Counted from the first letter of the stretch, positions 1-10,180 are shown. The stretch: 64,000 bases of DNA from Halotalea alkalilenta (GCF_001648175.1 NZ_CP015243.1:558001-622000); one strand, 5' to 3'. Program-made: numbers and translations. The notes: generated by a model not told the origin, from the letters alone.

Positions 1-22
1 CTGCCGCCGGGCGGATATCGAC

Positions 23-56
23 TGGCGAGACCCCGGTGCCGCCGGGGGCCTCGCCA
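23..56 (-). terminator. Hairpin after gcd
   Basis: A 7-bp outer stem (TGGCGAG with CTCGCCA) and a 6-bp inner stem (CCCCGG with CCGGGG) enclose a short loop about 10 nt beyond the gcd stop codon. No clear T-run follows on the minus strand, so it may act as a stabilising or Rho-assisted 3' hairpin rather than a textbook intrinsic terminator. Confidence 0.4.
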
Positions 57-66
57 AGGTGGCCGC

Positions 67-2487
67 TTACTCGGGCAGTGCGTAGGTGACCACGTAGTCG
101 CCGGTTGGCGTCTCCATGAAGTGGTGGCCGGTGGCGACGATCGTCAGGTACTGGCGACCGTCGACCTCATAGACCATCGGATTGGCCTGTCCGCCGGCGG
201 GCAGCACGTCTTGCCACACGGTCTTGCCGGTGCGCATGTCGATCGCCCTGATCAAATCGTCGGTCGCCGCGGCGATGAACACCAGGCCCCCGGCGGTGAC
301 CACCGAGCCGCCGTTGTTGGGCGTGCCTATGTCGATCGGCAGGCCCGAGCGGATGCCGAATGGGCCATTGGAGCGAGCGGTGCCCAACGGGCGATCCCAG
401 ATCGTCTCGCCGCTGGCCAGGTCGATCGCGCGAATCCCGCCGTAGGGTGGCTCCTTGCACAGCATGCCGGTGAACGGCACGCGCCAGCCGGCGTTGACGT
501 TGATCGCGTAGGGCGTGCCCTGCTGCGGGTCGCCCGCGCCCTCGGCGCCGCCGCGGTCCTGCGCCATCTCGTCGCGCGGTACCCAGCCCAGGCGGTCGGC
601 CTCGGCGCGCGGCACCAGCTCGTTGTAGTTGGGCATGTCGTTGTAGTTGGCGATGATCACACCACGCTGCGGATCGACCGCCACGCTGCCCCAGTCCGAC
701 CCGCCGTTGTAGCCGGTGTACTGGATCCACGGCTTGTCGGCGTTCGGCGGCGTATACATGCCCCGGTAGTCGGCCTGGCGATACTGGATGCGGCAGAACA
801 GTTGGTCGAACGGCGACATCCCCCACATGCTCTGCTCGGTCAGCTCAGGCTTTTGCAGCGAGTGGTAGAGCGAGAATGGCTGGGTCGCCGTGCGCATCTC
901 GGGCTCCGCGCCGCCCTGCGGTACCGGGCGCTCCTCGATCCCGGAAAGCGGGGTGCCGTCGCGGCGGTCGAAGACGTAGATCTCCCCCTGCTTGGTCGGC
1001 ATGATCACCGCGGGCACCTTGCCCTGGTCGGTGGGGAAGTCGATCAGCGTCGGCTGCGAGCCCGGATCGTAGTCCCAGACATCGACGTGCGAGGTCTGGA
1101 AGTGCCACGCGGGCAGGCCGGTCTCGACGTTCAGCGCCACCAGCGAGGCGGCCCACTCGTTCTCCTCCGGCGTGCGCGAGCTGCTCCAGTAGTCCGCGGC
1201 GGCGTTGGCCATCGGCAGGTAGACTAACCCGAGCTGGCTGTCGCCGGCGGCGGTGGTCCACATGTTCGGCGAGCCGCGCACGTAGGTCTCGTCACCGCTC
1301 ACTGGTTCGCTGCGATCCGGCCGGCCCGCGTCCCAGGCCCAGCGTAGTTCGCCGGTGAGCGCATCGAAGCCCTTGATCACCCCGGAAGGCGGGTAGCGCC
1401 GCTGGCCATCGAGCACCTGGTGCCCGGTCACCACCACATCGCGCACCACCACCGGTGCCGAGTTGATCGAGACGTAGCCCGGCGGGGTCTCGCCCATGCC
1501 GACCTTGATATCGACCTGGCCGTTGTCGCCGAAGTCCTCGCAGGGGCGGCCGGTCTGCGCGTCCACCTCGATGATCCTGCCATCGAGCGTGCCCGAGATA
1601 ATCCGCGCCTGACACACGCCGCCATCCGCGAGCTCGGCCTGGCGCTGCGCCGGTACCTCGTAATAGGTCACCCCACGGCACGCCGCGGTATAGGGGATCG
1701 CATCCTCCGACACCTGCGGGTCGTAGCGCCAGCGCTCCTCGCCGCTGCTCGCCTCGAGCGAGATCAGGATATTGCGCGAGGTGCACAGATAGACGCTGTC
1801 GCCCACCTTCAACGGCGTGGTCTCCGCCCCCCAGCGGTGATCGAGCAGGTCACCGGTGCGATAGACCCAGGCGCGCTCGAGCTTGCCTACGTTGTCGACG
1901 TTGATCTGGTCGAGCGGAGAGAAGCGCGTCGCCGCCGAATCGCGCCCATAGGCGGTCCAGTCCTCATCGCTTGGGCGATCCGCCGGCTGCAGGGTGCCTA
2001 CGTCGGTGGCCAGCGACGCCGCCGCGATATCCGGCAGCTGGCCGGGGTTGTCGTAGCCGCGCGGCACGAACGCCAGCGCACCCGCGACCACCAGGCCCAG
2101 GAACAGCACACCGGCGCTGGCGAAAGCGCCACGGCGCGAAGGCCCGCCATCGAGGCGGTGCATCACCAGCGCGACCAGGATCGCAAGGATCAGCACCACA
2201 TCGAGGCGAGGAATCCAGCGCCAATAGTTCAGCCCCGACTCCCACGCCGTCCACCCCAGCGTGCCGACCAGCACCGCCGCGTACCACCACGCACCCGACG
2301 CCCGGCGGCGGATCAACTGCACACCGGAGATCAACAGCGCCACACCCGCGATCAGGTAGTACCAGGAGCCACCGACCACCGCCAACCAAGCACCGCCCGC
2401 GGCAAGTACCACCCCAACGACCGCGACCAGCACACCCACCAGCAGCGTCGGTATTCCACTCCCGCGACTTCCACTCTCATTTCCCAT
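67..2487 (-). CDS. gcd: Membrane-bound PQQ-dependent glucose dehydrogenase
   Basis: This quinoprotein oxidises D-glucose to glucono-1,5-lactone on the periplasmic side and passes electrons to ubiquinone. The first 140 or so residues hold about five hydrophobic membrane segments. The rest is a PQQ beta-propeller that begins near a WTAYGRDSAATRFSPL segment and carries WDYDPGSQPTL, which corresponds to the catalytic-Asp region of E. coli Gcd. Length (806 aa) is normal for the family. I chose the ATG at 2487 because AAGG lies 8 nt upstream; a GTG three codons earlier (2496) is possible. No PQQ biosynthesis genes are in view, so the cofactor must come from elsewhere in the genome or from outside the cell. 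Confidence 0.93.
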   Translation of the reverse strand: MGNESGSRGSGIPTLLVGVLVAVVGVVLAAGGAWLAVVGGSWYYLIAGVALLISGVQLIRRRASGAWWYAAVLVGTLGWTAWESGLNYWRWIPRLDVVLILAILVALVMHRLDGGPSRRGAFASAGVLFLGLVVAGALAFVPRGYDNPGQLPDIAAASLATDVGTLQPADRPSDEDWTAYGRDSAATRFSPLDQINVDNVGKLERAWVYRTGDLLDHRWGAETTPLKVGDSVYLCTSRNILISLEASSGEERWRYDPQVSEDAIPYTAACRGVTYYEVPAQRQAELADGGVCQARIISGTLDGRIIEVDAQTGRPCEDFGDNGQVDIKVGMGETPPGYVSINSAPVVVRDVVVTGHQVLDGQRRYPPSGVIKGFDALTGELRWAWDAGRPDRSEPVSGDETYVRGSPNMWTTAAGDSQLGLVYLPMANAAADYWSSSRTPEENEWAASLVALNVETGLPAWHFQTSHVDVWDYDPGSQPTLIDFPTDQGKVPAVIMPTKQGEIYVFDRRDGTPLSGIEERPVPQGGAEPEMRTATQPFSLYHSLQKPELTEQSMWGMSPFDQLFCRIQYRQADYRGMYTPPNADKPWIQYTGYNGGSDWGSVAVDPQRGVIIANYNDMPNYNELVPRAEADRLGWVPRDEMAQDRGGAEGAGDPQQGTPYAINVNAGWRVPFTGMLCKEPPYGGIRAIDLASGETIWDRPLGTARSNGPFGIRSGLPIDIGTPNNGGSVVTAGGLVFIAAATDDLIRAIDMRTGKTVWQDVLPAGGQANPMVYEVDGRQYLTIVATGHHFMETPTGDYVVTYALPE

Positions 2488-2637
2488 GCCGTTCACCTTG
2501 CGTGATCAACGTTGCTAAACGTCTGTTTCGGCTGGCTCAGACACCCATACCCACGACCAGCCCATCGACGCAGCTTCAAGGCTGAGCGCGCCGATTTGGT
2601 AACTGATGATAGTCTGAAGAAAACAGTGGGTCAGCCT

Positions 2638-2656
2638 ATTAATGTAAATCATTCTC
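2638..2656. promoter_or_regulatory. Candidate Fur box
   Basis: The 19-bp site (ATTAATGTAA then ATCATTCTC) matches 14 of 19 positions of the consensus GATAATGATAATCATTATC by eye. It lies 24 bp upstream of the ATG of a 26-codon orphan ORF and about 150 bp upstream of gcd on the opposite strand, so an iron-regulated promoter probably once drove a gene to the right. The match is a visual alignment only. Confidence 0.4.
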
Positions 2657-2679
2657 TTTTGTGGAGAGGCAAAGGCGGC

Positions 2680-2760
2680 ATGTCCAACTCGTCTACCTTT
2701 GTGTCGCTGCCCCGCATCGAGCGCGAGGAAAGGCCCATGGTTGGTGGCCTAACGGCTTGA
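2680..2760 (+). other. 26-codon orphan ORF behind the Fur-like site
   Basis: The ATG at 2680 has a purine-rich AAAGGCGG just upstream and the frame ends at TGA 2758-2760. The peptide (begins MSNSSTFVSLPRIER) is not one I recognise. Because it starts right after a Fur-like site and runs into mobile-element debris, it may be the surviving N-terminus of an iron-regulated gene whose body was lost. It could equally be non-coding. Confidence 0.25.
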
Positions 2761-2810
2761 TCGCGTCGGCGAGGTAAGTGGTTGAAAAAGGAAGCGGGAT
2801 GGAGCACGGC

Positions 2811-2990
2811 CTAGGCGGTGAGGAGGGTGGGGTTAGACCAAAGGACTAGGGGGTGGATGCGCGAGGGTGGCGGCCCGTCGATGCTAGTCAGGCTGGTTTG
2901 CAGTTCTTCAGGCAGGGATTCGATATGGATTTCCAGCGCGGCACGTGACCGGCCTTGTTCCCGGGTGCGCCGGGCGTTGGCTAGGCTCTG
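2811..2990 (-). other. Possible C-terminal gene fragment
   Basis: Reading leftwards there is an open frame of about 60 codons ending at TAG 2813-2811. Its composition looks coding (ALEIHIESLPEELQTSL, then SRIHPLVLWSNPTLLTA at the end). There is no convincing start, and the upstream side meets the IS481-like remnant at about 3.0 kb. I do not recognise the family; a decayed gene end trapped between mobile remnants is the likeliest reading. Confidence 0.25.
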
Positions 2991-3079
2991 TCCGCCTGCT
3001 TCAGCTTGGTTAGCAATACTAGTTGTATGGGCTCAGGGTGTAGGGGATTGTGGTATCAACCTATGTCTCTGGAGGACCC

Positions 3080-3284
3080 ATGGCTCAGATTCTTCACCCA
3101 CGCGCCACGACTACGCACGCCATCCGAAAATAAATACAGCGATCGAAGGCTTCGGTCGCCGCATTGAGCCGCCGCTATGGCCTCAATCCCAAGACCGTTC
3201 GTAAATGGCGTGCACGGGATCCAGTCGAGGACTTGGTCATGGGACCCAAACGGCCTCGTTCAACCTTTTTGACGCCGCTGGAGA
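3080..3284 (+). pseudogene. IS481-like transposase, N-terminal remnant
   Basis: An ATG at 3080 opens MAQILHPRATTTHAIRK and then meets an in-frame TAA at 3131-3133. The same frame continues with the helix-turn-helix segment SRRYGLNPKTVRKWR and the linker GPKRPRSTFLTPLEK, which resemble the start of IS481-family transposases. At about 3.28 kb the homology stops and the frame runs into integrase-like sequence, so this is a dead fusion of two mobile-gene remnants. The DDE catalytic core is missing. Confidence 0.6.
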
Positions 3285-3533
3285 AAAGCACGGCCAAAGA
3301 ATTGGGCGGCGAGTTGGGCAGGATCACCGACCCTCATGTCCGCATGAGCCTGCTTTTGCAGGCCGCCTTTGGCCTGCGGCGGGAGGAGTTCATCCAGGGG
3401 CTAGTGGGCCAAGGGCGGACGTGATCGAGCCGTTTCGATTACGACACAGGAGCAGCGCGTGGTGCCGACGTCCCCCCGCACTTGAGTAGCAGGCAGCTTT
3501 GGAGTCCAATCCCGAACGAGAAGGAGATTGGAC

Positions 3534-3797
3534 GTGAAGAAGCGTTTCAGCGAAGAACAGATCATCGGCTTCCTGCGTGAGGCCGAGGCCGGCCTGCCGG
3601 TCAAGGAGCTGTGCCGCCGGCATGGCTTCAGCGAGGCGTCGTACTACCTGTGGCGCAGCAAGTTCGGCGGGATGAATGTTTCCGAAGCCAAGCGGCTCAA
3701 GGAACTCGAAGTCGAGAATGCGCGTCTGAAGAAGCTGCTGGCCGAGCAAGTCCTCGAGAACGAGGTGATCAAGGACGTACTGCGAAAAAAATGGTGA
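3534..3797 (+). CDS. IS3-family transposase OrfA
   Basis: This small DNA-binding protein (87 aa) has an N-terminal helix-turn-helix ([18 protein letters not shown], then [21 protein letters not shown]) and a C-terminal leucine-zipper-like stretch rich in Leu, Glu and Lys. I chose GTG 3534 because AAGGAG ends 7 nt upstream; the TTG at 3528 lies too close to that site. It ends at TGA 3797, just after a run of seven A residues (3785-3791) where a -1 frameshift would fuse it to OrfB. Confidence 0.88.
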   Translation: MKKRFSEEQIIGFLREAEAGLPVKELCRRHGFSEASYYLWRSKFGGMNVSEAKRLKELEVENARLKKLLAEQVLENEVIKDVLRKKW

Positions 3798-4624
3798 GCG
3801 CACCGGCCCGTCGTGAGCAGGTGCGCTACATGGTCGGAAAAGGACTCAGCGAGCGGCGCGCTTTGCGCGCGGTGGGCATGAGCGCCAGCGCACTGCGTTA
3901 CACACCTCGTCCGGATCGCAATGTCGAACTGCGGGCGCAGATCCAGGCATTGGCGCATCGGCACAAGCGCTACGGCGTGGGCATGATCTATCTCAAGCTG
4001 CGGCAAGGCGGCCATACCGTGAATTACAAACGCGTGGAGCGGCTGTATCAGCACGCGAAGCTGCAGGTGCGGAGACGCAAGCGCAAGAAGGTGCCGGTGA
4101 GCGAGCGGCAACCGCTGATCCGTCCGGTTGCGGCCAATGAAGTGTGGTCGATGGACTTCATCTTCGACCGCACGGCCGACGGCCGCGTCATCAAGTGCCT
4201 GGTGATCGTGGACGACGCGAGCCACGAAGCTGTGGCGATCGAAGTCGAACGCGCGATTTCCGGGCACGGGGTCAGTCGTGTGCTCGACCGCCTGGCGCTA
4301 AGCCGTGGCCTGCCGAAGGTGGTCCGAACGGACAACGGCAAGGAGTTCTGCGGCAAGGCGATGGTGGCCTGGGCGCACGAGCGGGGCGTGATGCTGCGCT
4401 TGATCCAGCCGGGCAAGCCGAATCAAAACGCTTACGTCGAGTCCTTCAACGGGCGCCTGCGCGACGAATGCCTCAACGAACACTGGTTCCCGACGCTGCT
4501 GCATGCCCGAAGCGAGATCGAGCGCTGGCGGCGGGAATACAACGAGGAACGACCAAAGAAATCACTCGGCGGGCTGACGCCCGCCGCCCACGCAAAACAA
4601 CTGGCAGAAGCTCAGCTACAGTAA
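3791..4624 (+). CDS. IS3-family transposase OrfB (DDE integrase domain)
   Basis: This is the catalytic half of the transposase, normally produced as an OrfAB fusion by -1 slippage on the A7 run at 3785-3791. The ATG at 3791 lies on that slippery run and could also start OrfB alone. The three catalytic acidic residues are visible in [17 protein letters not shown] and [11 protein letters not shown], and an HTH_21-like region ([16 protein letters not shown]) precedes them. The frame is intact, so the element may still be mobile. Confidence 0.88.
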   Translation: MVSAPARREQVRYMVGKGLSERRALRAVGMSASALRYTPRPDRNVELRAQIQALAHRHKRYGVGMIYLKLRQGGHTVNYKRVERLYQHAKLQVRRRKRKKVPVSERQPLIRPVAANEVWSMDFIFDRTADGRVIKCLVIVDDASHEAVAIEVERAISGHGVSRVLDRLALSRGLPKVVRTDNGKEFCGKAMVAWAHERGVMLRLIQPGKPNQNAYVESFNGRLRDECLNEHWFPTLLHARSEIERWRREYNEERPKKSLGGLTPAAHAKQLAEAQLQ

Positions 4625-4987
4625 CCCCGGGCTCTAAATGGTCCCGCTACTGAAAGCGGGGGGACGTCGGTGCTGGATGAAGCCCATCGGCTGGCAGGCT
4701 CGGGATCATTGATTCCGTCGCACAAAACCTATATCCAGCAGCGGCATGTCTACCACGGTCAGTGCAAGGCGGCAGGGCTGAGCAATATGCATGGATTGCG
4801 ACATCGGTATGCGCAGATGCGGTATGAGGCACTGACGGGATGGAGAGCACCAGCAGCGGGTGGCCTTGGTAAAGTTCAGCTCAGTATCAGCTAGCGATTG
4901 AGTGACCAACACGCCCGACAGCAGATCAGCCGTGAACTCGGGTATGAAAGGCTGAAAGTGATGTCGATCTATCTGGGAACCTGAGGC

Positions 4988-5953
4988 CTATCCGTCATCT
5001 CTGGTGTTCAGCTCACCGGCCGCCAGTTTTTTCACTGCTTTGTCGAAATCGCTTTCAAACAGGCGATCCTGCACAATTCTGTATTTCTCAAATTCGCTTT
5101 CCGCATGCGTCTGGGCAAGTTTTGCAGAAATCTTGCCGCTGTTCTGTAGCACTTCCCGTTCATCAAATTCGAGGAAGGCGTCCAGCCGCTTGGACCAGTC
5201 TTCCATGCTCATGGGAATCTTGCGGCGAGCACGATCCTCGGCCAGCTCCAGATAGGCGTTGACGATACGACCCAATGAATCCAACTCGTCCTTGGTCAAG
5301 TAGTTCTTGGCCACGGCCACATCGGTTTTCAGAATCTTGCCTTCGGGCGCGCTCGCCCAGGAAGTCAGCCCCATATGTGGCTTGCTGCTATCGGCCCGCT
5401 TGCGGATCAACTCTGCAGCGGTATGGCCGTGGATGGCGTAGATGTCGGTTATCTTCTGGTAGAAGCGTCGCTCGCTGAGGCGGATCTCGCGGATTTCCGC
5501 CAGCAGCCGCTCGAAGTAGTCCTCGCCCAGGAAGCTGCCGTTTTCCATGCGCTGACGATCCAGCACATAGCCCTTGATAGCGAACTCACGCAGGACACCG
5601 GTCGCCCACTGGCGGAACTGCGTTGCGCGTAGGGAGTTGACCCGATAGCCGACGGAAATGATGGCATCGAGGTTGTAGAAATCCACCGCCCGGGACACCT
5701 CCCGCTGACCCTCCTGCTGAACTATCCGGAATTTCCGGATAGTTGCCTCAGGCGCGAGCTCATGGCTGCCAAAGATGTTCTTCAGGTGCTCGCTGACGGT
5801 GCGCACATCCACCCCGAACAGCTCGGCCATCAGCTTCTGCGACAGCCACAGGGTCTCGTCCTCGTAGCGGGCTTCGATGCTCTGCTCGCCGGCCTGGCCA
5901 GTGAAGATCAGGAACTCGGCGGTGCTGTTGCGAATCAGTTTTTTGCTATTCAT
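4988..5953 (-). CDS. RhuM-family protein
   Basis: The protein (321 aa) matches the RhuM family, named from a Salmonella pathogenicity-island gene. Its N-terminus has an unusual winged-helix-like segment (DETLWLSQKLMAELFGVDVRTVSEHLKNIF) and a conserved middle (VDFYNLDAIISVGYRVNS, then FRQWATGVLREFAIKGY). Biochemical function is not established. RhuM genes are frequent neighbours of type I restriction loci, as here, where it is the last gene of the minus-strand island, 22 bp beyond hsdR. AGGAG lies 8 nt upstream of the ATG. A DNA-binding or toxin-like accessory role is inference. Confidence 0.8.
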   Translation of the reverse strand: MNSKKLIRNSTAEFLIFTGQAGEQSIEARYEDETLWLSQKLMAELFGVDVRTVSEHLKNIFGSHELAPEATIRKFRIVQQEGQREVSRAVDFYNLDAIISVGYRVNSLRATQFRQWATGVLREFAIKGYVLDRQRMENGSFLGEDYFERLLAEIREIRLSERRFYQKITDIYAIHGHTAAELIRKRADSSKPHMGLTSWASAPEGKILKTDVAVAKNYLTKDELDSLGRIVNAYLELAEDRARRKIPMSMEDWSKRLDAFLEFDEREVLQNSGKISAKLAQTHAESEFEKYRIVQDRLFESDFDKAVKKLAAGELNTRDDG

Positions 5954-5975
5954 TCCAAGTACTCCTACGCAGTCA

Positions 5976-8900
5976 TCACTTCGACCAAGCGTTCGACAGC
6001 GATTCCGCCTGCTTCAGCACCAGTTCGATTGCGGCATCCTCACCTACCGGCGGGTACTTCCACTTCTTCAGCGTGCGTCGCACTAGAATCCGCAGCTTGG
6101 CGCGGACGCTCTCACGCACCTGCCAATCCACCGTGGTGCTGTTGCGCAGCTTCTCGGTGATCTCGACGGCGATCTTCTTCAAGGTGTCGTCACCCAGCTT
6201 GCGCACGGCGCTTTCGTTGTTGGCCAACGCGTCGTAGAAGGCGATTTCGTCCGGATTCAGGCCCAGCGCGGCTTCGCGTTCCAGTGCGGCCTGGAAGTCC
6301 TTGGCCATCTGGATCAGTTCCTCAATGACCTGCGCCGTTTCCACCGCACGGTTATGGTACTTGCGCAGGGTTTCCAGCAACCGGTCGCCGTACTTCTTCT
6401 CCTGCACCACGTTATTGCGTGCGCGGGCCTTGATCTCATCGCGTAGCAGCTTCTCCAGCAGTTCTACCGCCAGGTTACGACTGGGCATGTTGCGCACGTC
6501 TTCCAAAAACTCATCCGAAAGCAGCCCGATGTTGGGCTTGTCCAGGCCCGCCAGGGCGAAGATATCCGCCACGCCGTCCGCCACAATGGCGTTGTCCAGG
6601 ATCTGTTTGAGCGCGCTGTTCTTGTCCGCGTCGGAACGCTTGCGGTCCACTGTGGTGAACTTGACGATGGCGGCCTTGACGGCGGCGAAGAAGGCAATTT
6701 CGGTGCGCAGCGCAGCAGCTTCATCCAGCGTGCTGCACAGGGAAAACGCCTTGCTCACGGCCAGCATGGCATCGAGGAAGCGCTGCTTGCCGTCCTTCAG
6801 CCCCAGGATATGGTTGGCCACCGGCACCAGCAGCTTCATCGCATCGGTCTCAAACCCGCTGTAGTCGAAGCCACTCATCATGCCGCGCACAGCATCCAGC
6901 CTGCGCAGCAGCTCGGCCAGGGCCTCGGCCGCGTTGTGCGCCGGGTCACCCTTGCCCTTGGATTCGGTGTAGGTCTTGAGCGCTGCCTTCAGCTCGTTGG
7001 CGATGCCGATGTAATCCACCACCAGTCCACCGGGCTTGTTGCGGAACACCCGGTTGACGCGGGCGATGGCCTGCATCAGGTTGTGGCCCTTCATGGGCTT
7101 GTCCACGTACATGGTGTGGCAGCAGGGCGCATCGAAGCCGGTCAGCCACATGTCGCGCACGATCACCAGCTTCAACGGATCTGCCGGGTCTTTGAAGCGC
7201 TTTTCCAGGCGTTTCTTCACCTGCTGGCTGTACAGGTGCGGCTGCAGCAAGGGCTTGTCCGCCGCCGAGCCGGTCATCACCACCTTGATTGCTCCCTTTT
7301 CCGGGTCAGCGGCTGCGCCTAATGGAGAGCCATGCCAGTCCGGGCGCAGGGCGACGATGGCGTTGTACAGCTCGGCGCAGATGTCGCGGCTCATGCACAC
7401 GATCATCGCCTTGCCTTCCAGCGTGGCCGTGCGCGTCTCGAAGTGCTGCACCAAGTCGACAGCCACCTGTTCCAGACGCGGCCTGGCGCCCACCAGCTTG
7501 GTCAGTGCGGCCCAATCGCTCTTGGTCTTCTCGCGGGCGGTGATGTCTTCCTCGTCCTCGATGACCTCATCTACCTGAGCATTGAGTGCGTCGATCTCGG
7601 CCTGGTTCACGTCCAGCTTGGCCAGGCGGCTTTCGTAGTAGATCGGCACTGTGGCGCCATCGTCCACCGCGTCCTGGATGTCGTAGATGCTGACGTAGTC
7701 GCCGAACACCGCCCGCGTGTCCTTGTCTTCCAGGGCAATGGGCGTGCCGGTAAAGCCAATGAAGGTGGCGTTGGCCAGCGCGTCGCGCATGTGCTTGGCG
7801 TAGCCAAATACGTACTTGCCGGTCTTGGTGTCTAGTCGCCCTTTCATGCCGTACTGGCTGCGGTGCGCCTCGTCGGAGATCACTACGATGTTGCTGCGGC
7901 CCGACAGCAGCGGGTGCCGTTCCTCGTCGTCCAGCAGCGCGAACTTCTGCACCGTGGTGAAGATGATGCCGCCCGCCTCACGCGAGGCCAGCATCTCGCG
8001 CAGTTCTTCGCGGCTGCCCGCCTGCGTCGGCGTCTGCCGGAGCAGGTCTTCGGCGGCGCAGAAGGTGCCATACAACTGCCCGTCCAGATCGTTGCGATCC
8101 GTCACCACCACCAGCGTGGGGTTCTTCATCTCCGGCTGCTGCAACAGCTTGCCCGCGTAGCAGGCCATGGTGATGCTCTTGCCCGAGCCTTGCGTATGCC
8201 ACACCACGCCGGCCTTGCGGCTGCCGGGCTGCACTTCCTTGCCGTAGGTGGCACGCGGCTCCTGCACTTCCAACAAGCCCTTGCTCGGGTTGCTGGCGGC
8301 GATCACCGTGGCATTCACCGCCTCGCGCACTGCATGGAACTGGTGGTAGCCCGCGATCTTCTTGATGATCTGGTCGGCGTCCTGTTCGAACAGCACGAAG
8401 TGGCGCACGTAGTCGAGAAACAGCGCAGGCTCGAAGAAGCCGCGCACCAGCGTTTCTAACTCGAACTCCAGCAGCGGCCGGTCGTCCTCATTGGCAATCG
8501 CCCGCCAGGGCTGCATGCGCTCCTGATTCGCCGTCAATGAGCCCAGACGCGCCGTAAAGCCGTCGCTGACCACCACCGCCACATTGGCATTGAACAGGTC
8601 GCCGATCTCGTCCTTGTAGGTCTGGATCTGGTTGAAGGCATCCCAGATGTCGGTCTGCTCGTTGGCTGGGTTCTTCAGTTCGATCACCGCCAGCGGCAGG
8701 CCGTTGACAAAGGCCACCAGGTCCGGACGGCGTGGCTGCCTGGTGCCGGTCACGGTGAACTGGCTGACCAGCAGGAAATCGTTGTTGCGTGGCTCGGCGA
8801 AGTCGATCAGGTTGACCAGATCGCTGCGCTTGTCATCGCCCACAGCAAACTCGACCGGGATGCCAGACAGTAGCAGCCGATGCACGTGGTGGTTGCGGGC

Positions 8901-9143
8901 GATCAGCAGGGATTCGCTGACCGTCAGCAGTTCATGCGTGGCTTGTTCCAGTGCGGCGGTAGGGATGTGCGGATTGATGCGCGTCAGCGCGGCCAACAGG
9001 CGTTCGTGCAGTACGGACTGGCGATAGTCCGTACGGGCAGGGTTTTCCCCATCTGGTGCGATGTTTGAACCCTGAGCGTGCTGCCAGCCAAGCTCCTGAA
9101 ACCAAGAGATGCCGTAATTTTCGAGCTCTTGTTCTGTAATCAC
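5976..9143 (-). CDS. hsdR: Type I restriction enzyme, R (motor and nuclease) subunit
   Basis: This is the ATP-dependent translocase and endonuclease of a type I restriction system (1055 aa, normal length). It has an N-terminal PD-(D/E)XK nuclease ([22 protein letters not shown], near residues 135-160). SF2 helicase motifs follow: WHTQGSGKS (Walker A, about residue 315), [10 protein letters not shown] (motif II) and FTGTPI. A C-terminal helical region would contact the HsdM/HsdS core. Its ATG overlaps the stop of the SIR2 gene by 4 bp, so the two are probably translationally coupled. It is the fifth gene of the island. No frameshift is seen. Confidence 0.95.
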   Translation of the reverse strand: MITEQELENYGISWFQELGWQHAQGSNIAPDGENPARTDYRQSVLHERLLAALTRINPHIPTAALEQATHELLTVSESLLIARNHHVHRLLLSGIPVEFAVGDDKRSDLVNLIDFAEPRNNDFLLVSQFTVTGTRQPRRPDLVAFVNGLPLAVIELKNPANEQTDIWDAFNQIQTYKDEIGDLFNANVAVVVSDGFTARLGSLTANQERMQPWRAIANEDDRPLLEFELETLVRGFFEPALFLDYVRHFVLFEQDADQIIKKIAGYHQFHAVREAVNATVIAASNPSKGLLEVQEPRATYGKEVQPGSRKAGVVWHTQGSGKSITMACYAGKLLQQPEMKNPTLVVVTDRNDLDGQLYGTFCAAEDLLRQTPTQAGSREELREMLASREAGGIIFTTVQKFALLDDEERHPLLSGRSNIVVISDEAHRSQYGMKGRLDTKTGKYVFGYAKHMRDALANATFIGFTGTPIALEDKDTRAVFGDYVSIYDIQDAVDDGATVPIYYESRLAKLDVNQAEIDALNAQVDEVIEDEEDITAREKTKSDWAALTKLVGARPRLEQVAVDLVQHFETRTATLEGKAMIVCMSRDICAELYNAIVALRPDWHGSPLGAAADPEKGAIKVVMTGSAADKPLLQPHLYSQQVKKRLEKRFKDPADPLKLVIVRDMWLTGFDAPCCHTMYVDKPMKGHNLMQAIARVNRVFRNKPGGLVVDYIGIANELKAALKTYTESKGKGDPAHNAAEALAELLRRLDAVRGMMSGFDYSGFETDAMKLLVPVANHILGLKDGKQRFLDAMLAVSKAFSLCSTLDEAAALRTEIAFFAAVKAAIVKFTTVDRKRSDADKNSALKQILDNAIVADGVADIFALAGLDKPNIGLLSDEFLEDVRNMPSRNLAVELLEKLLRDEIKARARNNVVQEKKYGDRLLETLRKYHNRAVETAQVIEELIQMAKDFQAALEREAALGLNPDEIAFYDALANNESAVRKLGDDTLKKIAVEITEKLRNSTTVDWQVRESVRAKLRILVRRTLKKWKYPPVGEDAAIELVLKQAESLSNAWSK

Positions 9144-10180
9144 AGCCCGTCCTCCATAAGCGCCATCAAGAGAGCCTCAATGGACTCATCGTGCGTGCCT
9201 GCGGGGTACCAAATTGGATAGATATTGCATTCCATCAGTGCATCACGGCGTGCAATTTTTTCAGCGTTGCTGTTTGGTACAGGTAAGAACGCATAGTGGC
9301 GTGCGATGTTGTCATGCCCTTTGGCTTGCACAAGTGCCTTCATTGCTGAAAGGGTTCGATCGACCGTAAGACTGCAACCAATAAAAAGCAGCGTCTTGGT
9401 ACAGATAGCCTCTACCGCTCTTTGCAGCTCATTTCCTTCACTGTAGTGCCTGTCATACTCCGAAGCCGTAAGAATTCGGCTTCGAGCGCTCGTGGATGTT
9501 CCATGCAGTTTGAGCAGAATCCTCTTCCCCTCTGCCAACTTCCTTGGCAATTCTTGGGAGAACTCTCCAGACAGTTCTTCGGAAAATGGCTTTCCTTCTG
9601 CTTCGTAACAACGCTTGGCCACATCATCGAAATTCGTTGTAATCACGCAGGAGTCGAAGACATGAGGCAATATCTGCACACAACCCGAAATTTCACGCGA
9701 ACGCCCAAAGGCGTTTTCCACTCCTTCGTTGAAAGCGGGACCAAGTGCATCTGCTAGTTTCTGGGCTGCCTCCTCATATTGGCCAACATCCAGCATTTTA
9801 TCGAACTCACCCAAATCAATCGCCGTCTCGCGGTTCTGTTGCTTGAGAAAAGTAGTCCACCCAGGATAACCACTTGGAACTGACAAACCAGCGCCTACAA
9901 AAGGTACAACTGCCCCTCTGGCATAAACCTCTTTGAGCTTTCCAAACCGGTCTTGCAAGTCAAATTCATCCAATATTGTTTTTGCTGATTCGATCAGTTC
10001 TTCTTTGCGCTCCTGTACCCAGTCCAGAAAAAGATCATTGTATGCATCTGGGTCAAGCAATCCCTCCAGGATTTCATCCGGTGCCCAGTGCTTGTTTCGG
10101 ATATGTATCCTTCCTTTATCGACATAGAGATTCTGCTCTTGCGCTAAGGCATCTGCAAACATGGGTCTGAGATGCTTCAT
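9140..10180 (-). CDS. SIR2-like domain protein embedded in the type I RM operon
   Basis: The protein (346 aa) has about 85 N-terminal residues of unassigned sequence and then a SIR2-type NAD-binding fold. Visible motifs are [16 protein letters not shown] (GAG-S loop), VITTNFDD (TxNxD), [12 protein letters not shown] (putative catalytic His) and [13 protein letters not shown] near the C-terminus. Related bacterial SIR2 proteins (ThsA, DSR1/2, SIR2-HerA) destroy NAD+ during phage infection. Here it overlaps hsdS upstream and hsdR downstream by 4 bp each. An NADase that guards or backs up the RM complex is inference; a passenger gene is the alternative. Confidence 0.85.
   Translation of the reverse strand: MKHLRPMFADALAQEQNLYVDKGRIHIRNKHWAPDEILEGLLDPDAYNDLFLDWVQERKEELIESAKTILDEFDLQDRFGKLKEVYARGAVVPFVGAGLSVPSGYPGWTTFLKQQNRETAIDLGEFDKMLDVGQYEEAAQKLADALGPAFNEGVENAFGRSREISGCVQILPHVFDSCVITTNFDDVAKRCYEAEGKPFSEELSGEFSQELPRKLAEGKRILLKLHGTSTSARSRILTASEYDRHYSEGNELQRAVEAICTKTLLFIGCSLTVDRTLSAMKALVQAKGHDNIARHYAFLPVPNSNAEKIARRDALMECNIYPIWYPAGTHDESIEALLMALMEDGL

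Larger units (their letters stand above)
3465..4668 (+). mobile_element. IS3-family insertion sequence
   Basis: The element is about 1.2 kb with orfA and orfB in overlapping frames. Its ends are inverted: the left end CCGACGTCCCCCCGC is mirrored at the right by GCGGGGGGACGTCGG. GGTG occurs at 3461-3464 and again at 4669-4672 and is my preferred target duplication. Because the terminal GG of the IR overlaps it, the exact edge is ambiguous by about 2 bp. The flanking integrase reading frame closes across the element, supporting a clean insertion. Confidence 0.85.
3285..4984 (+). pseudogene. Integrase-domain recombinase, broken and interrupted by an IS
   Basis: The left piece carries RITDPHVRMSLLLQAAFGLRREE and then, after a deletion and frame change, TTQEQRVV up to 3464. 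The right piece resumes at about 4673 with LDEAHRLAGSGSLIP, the tyrosine-recombinase motif MHGLRHRYAQMRYE, and ends ISRELGYERLKVMSIYLGT at TGA 4984. An in-frame TAG at 4892-4894 breaks the right half. Joining ...EQRVV to LDEA... across 3465-4668 restores a continuous reading, which shows that the IS3-family element landed inside this gene. It belongs to the integrase family with a split catalytic domain often seen on integrative elements and is clearly non-functional here. Confidence 0.65.
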
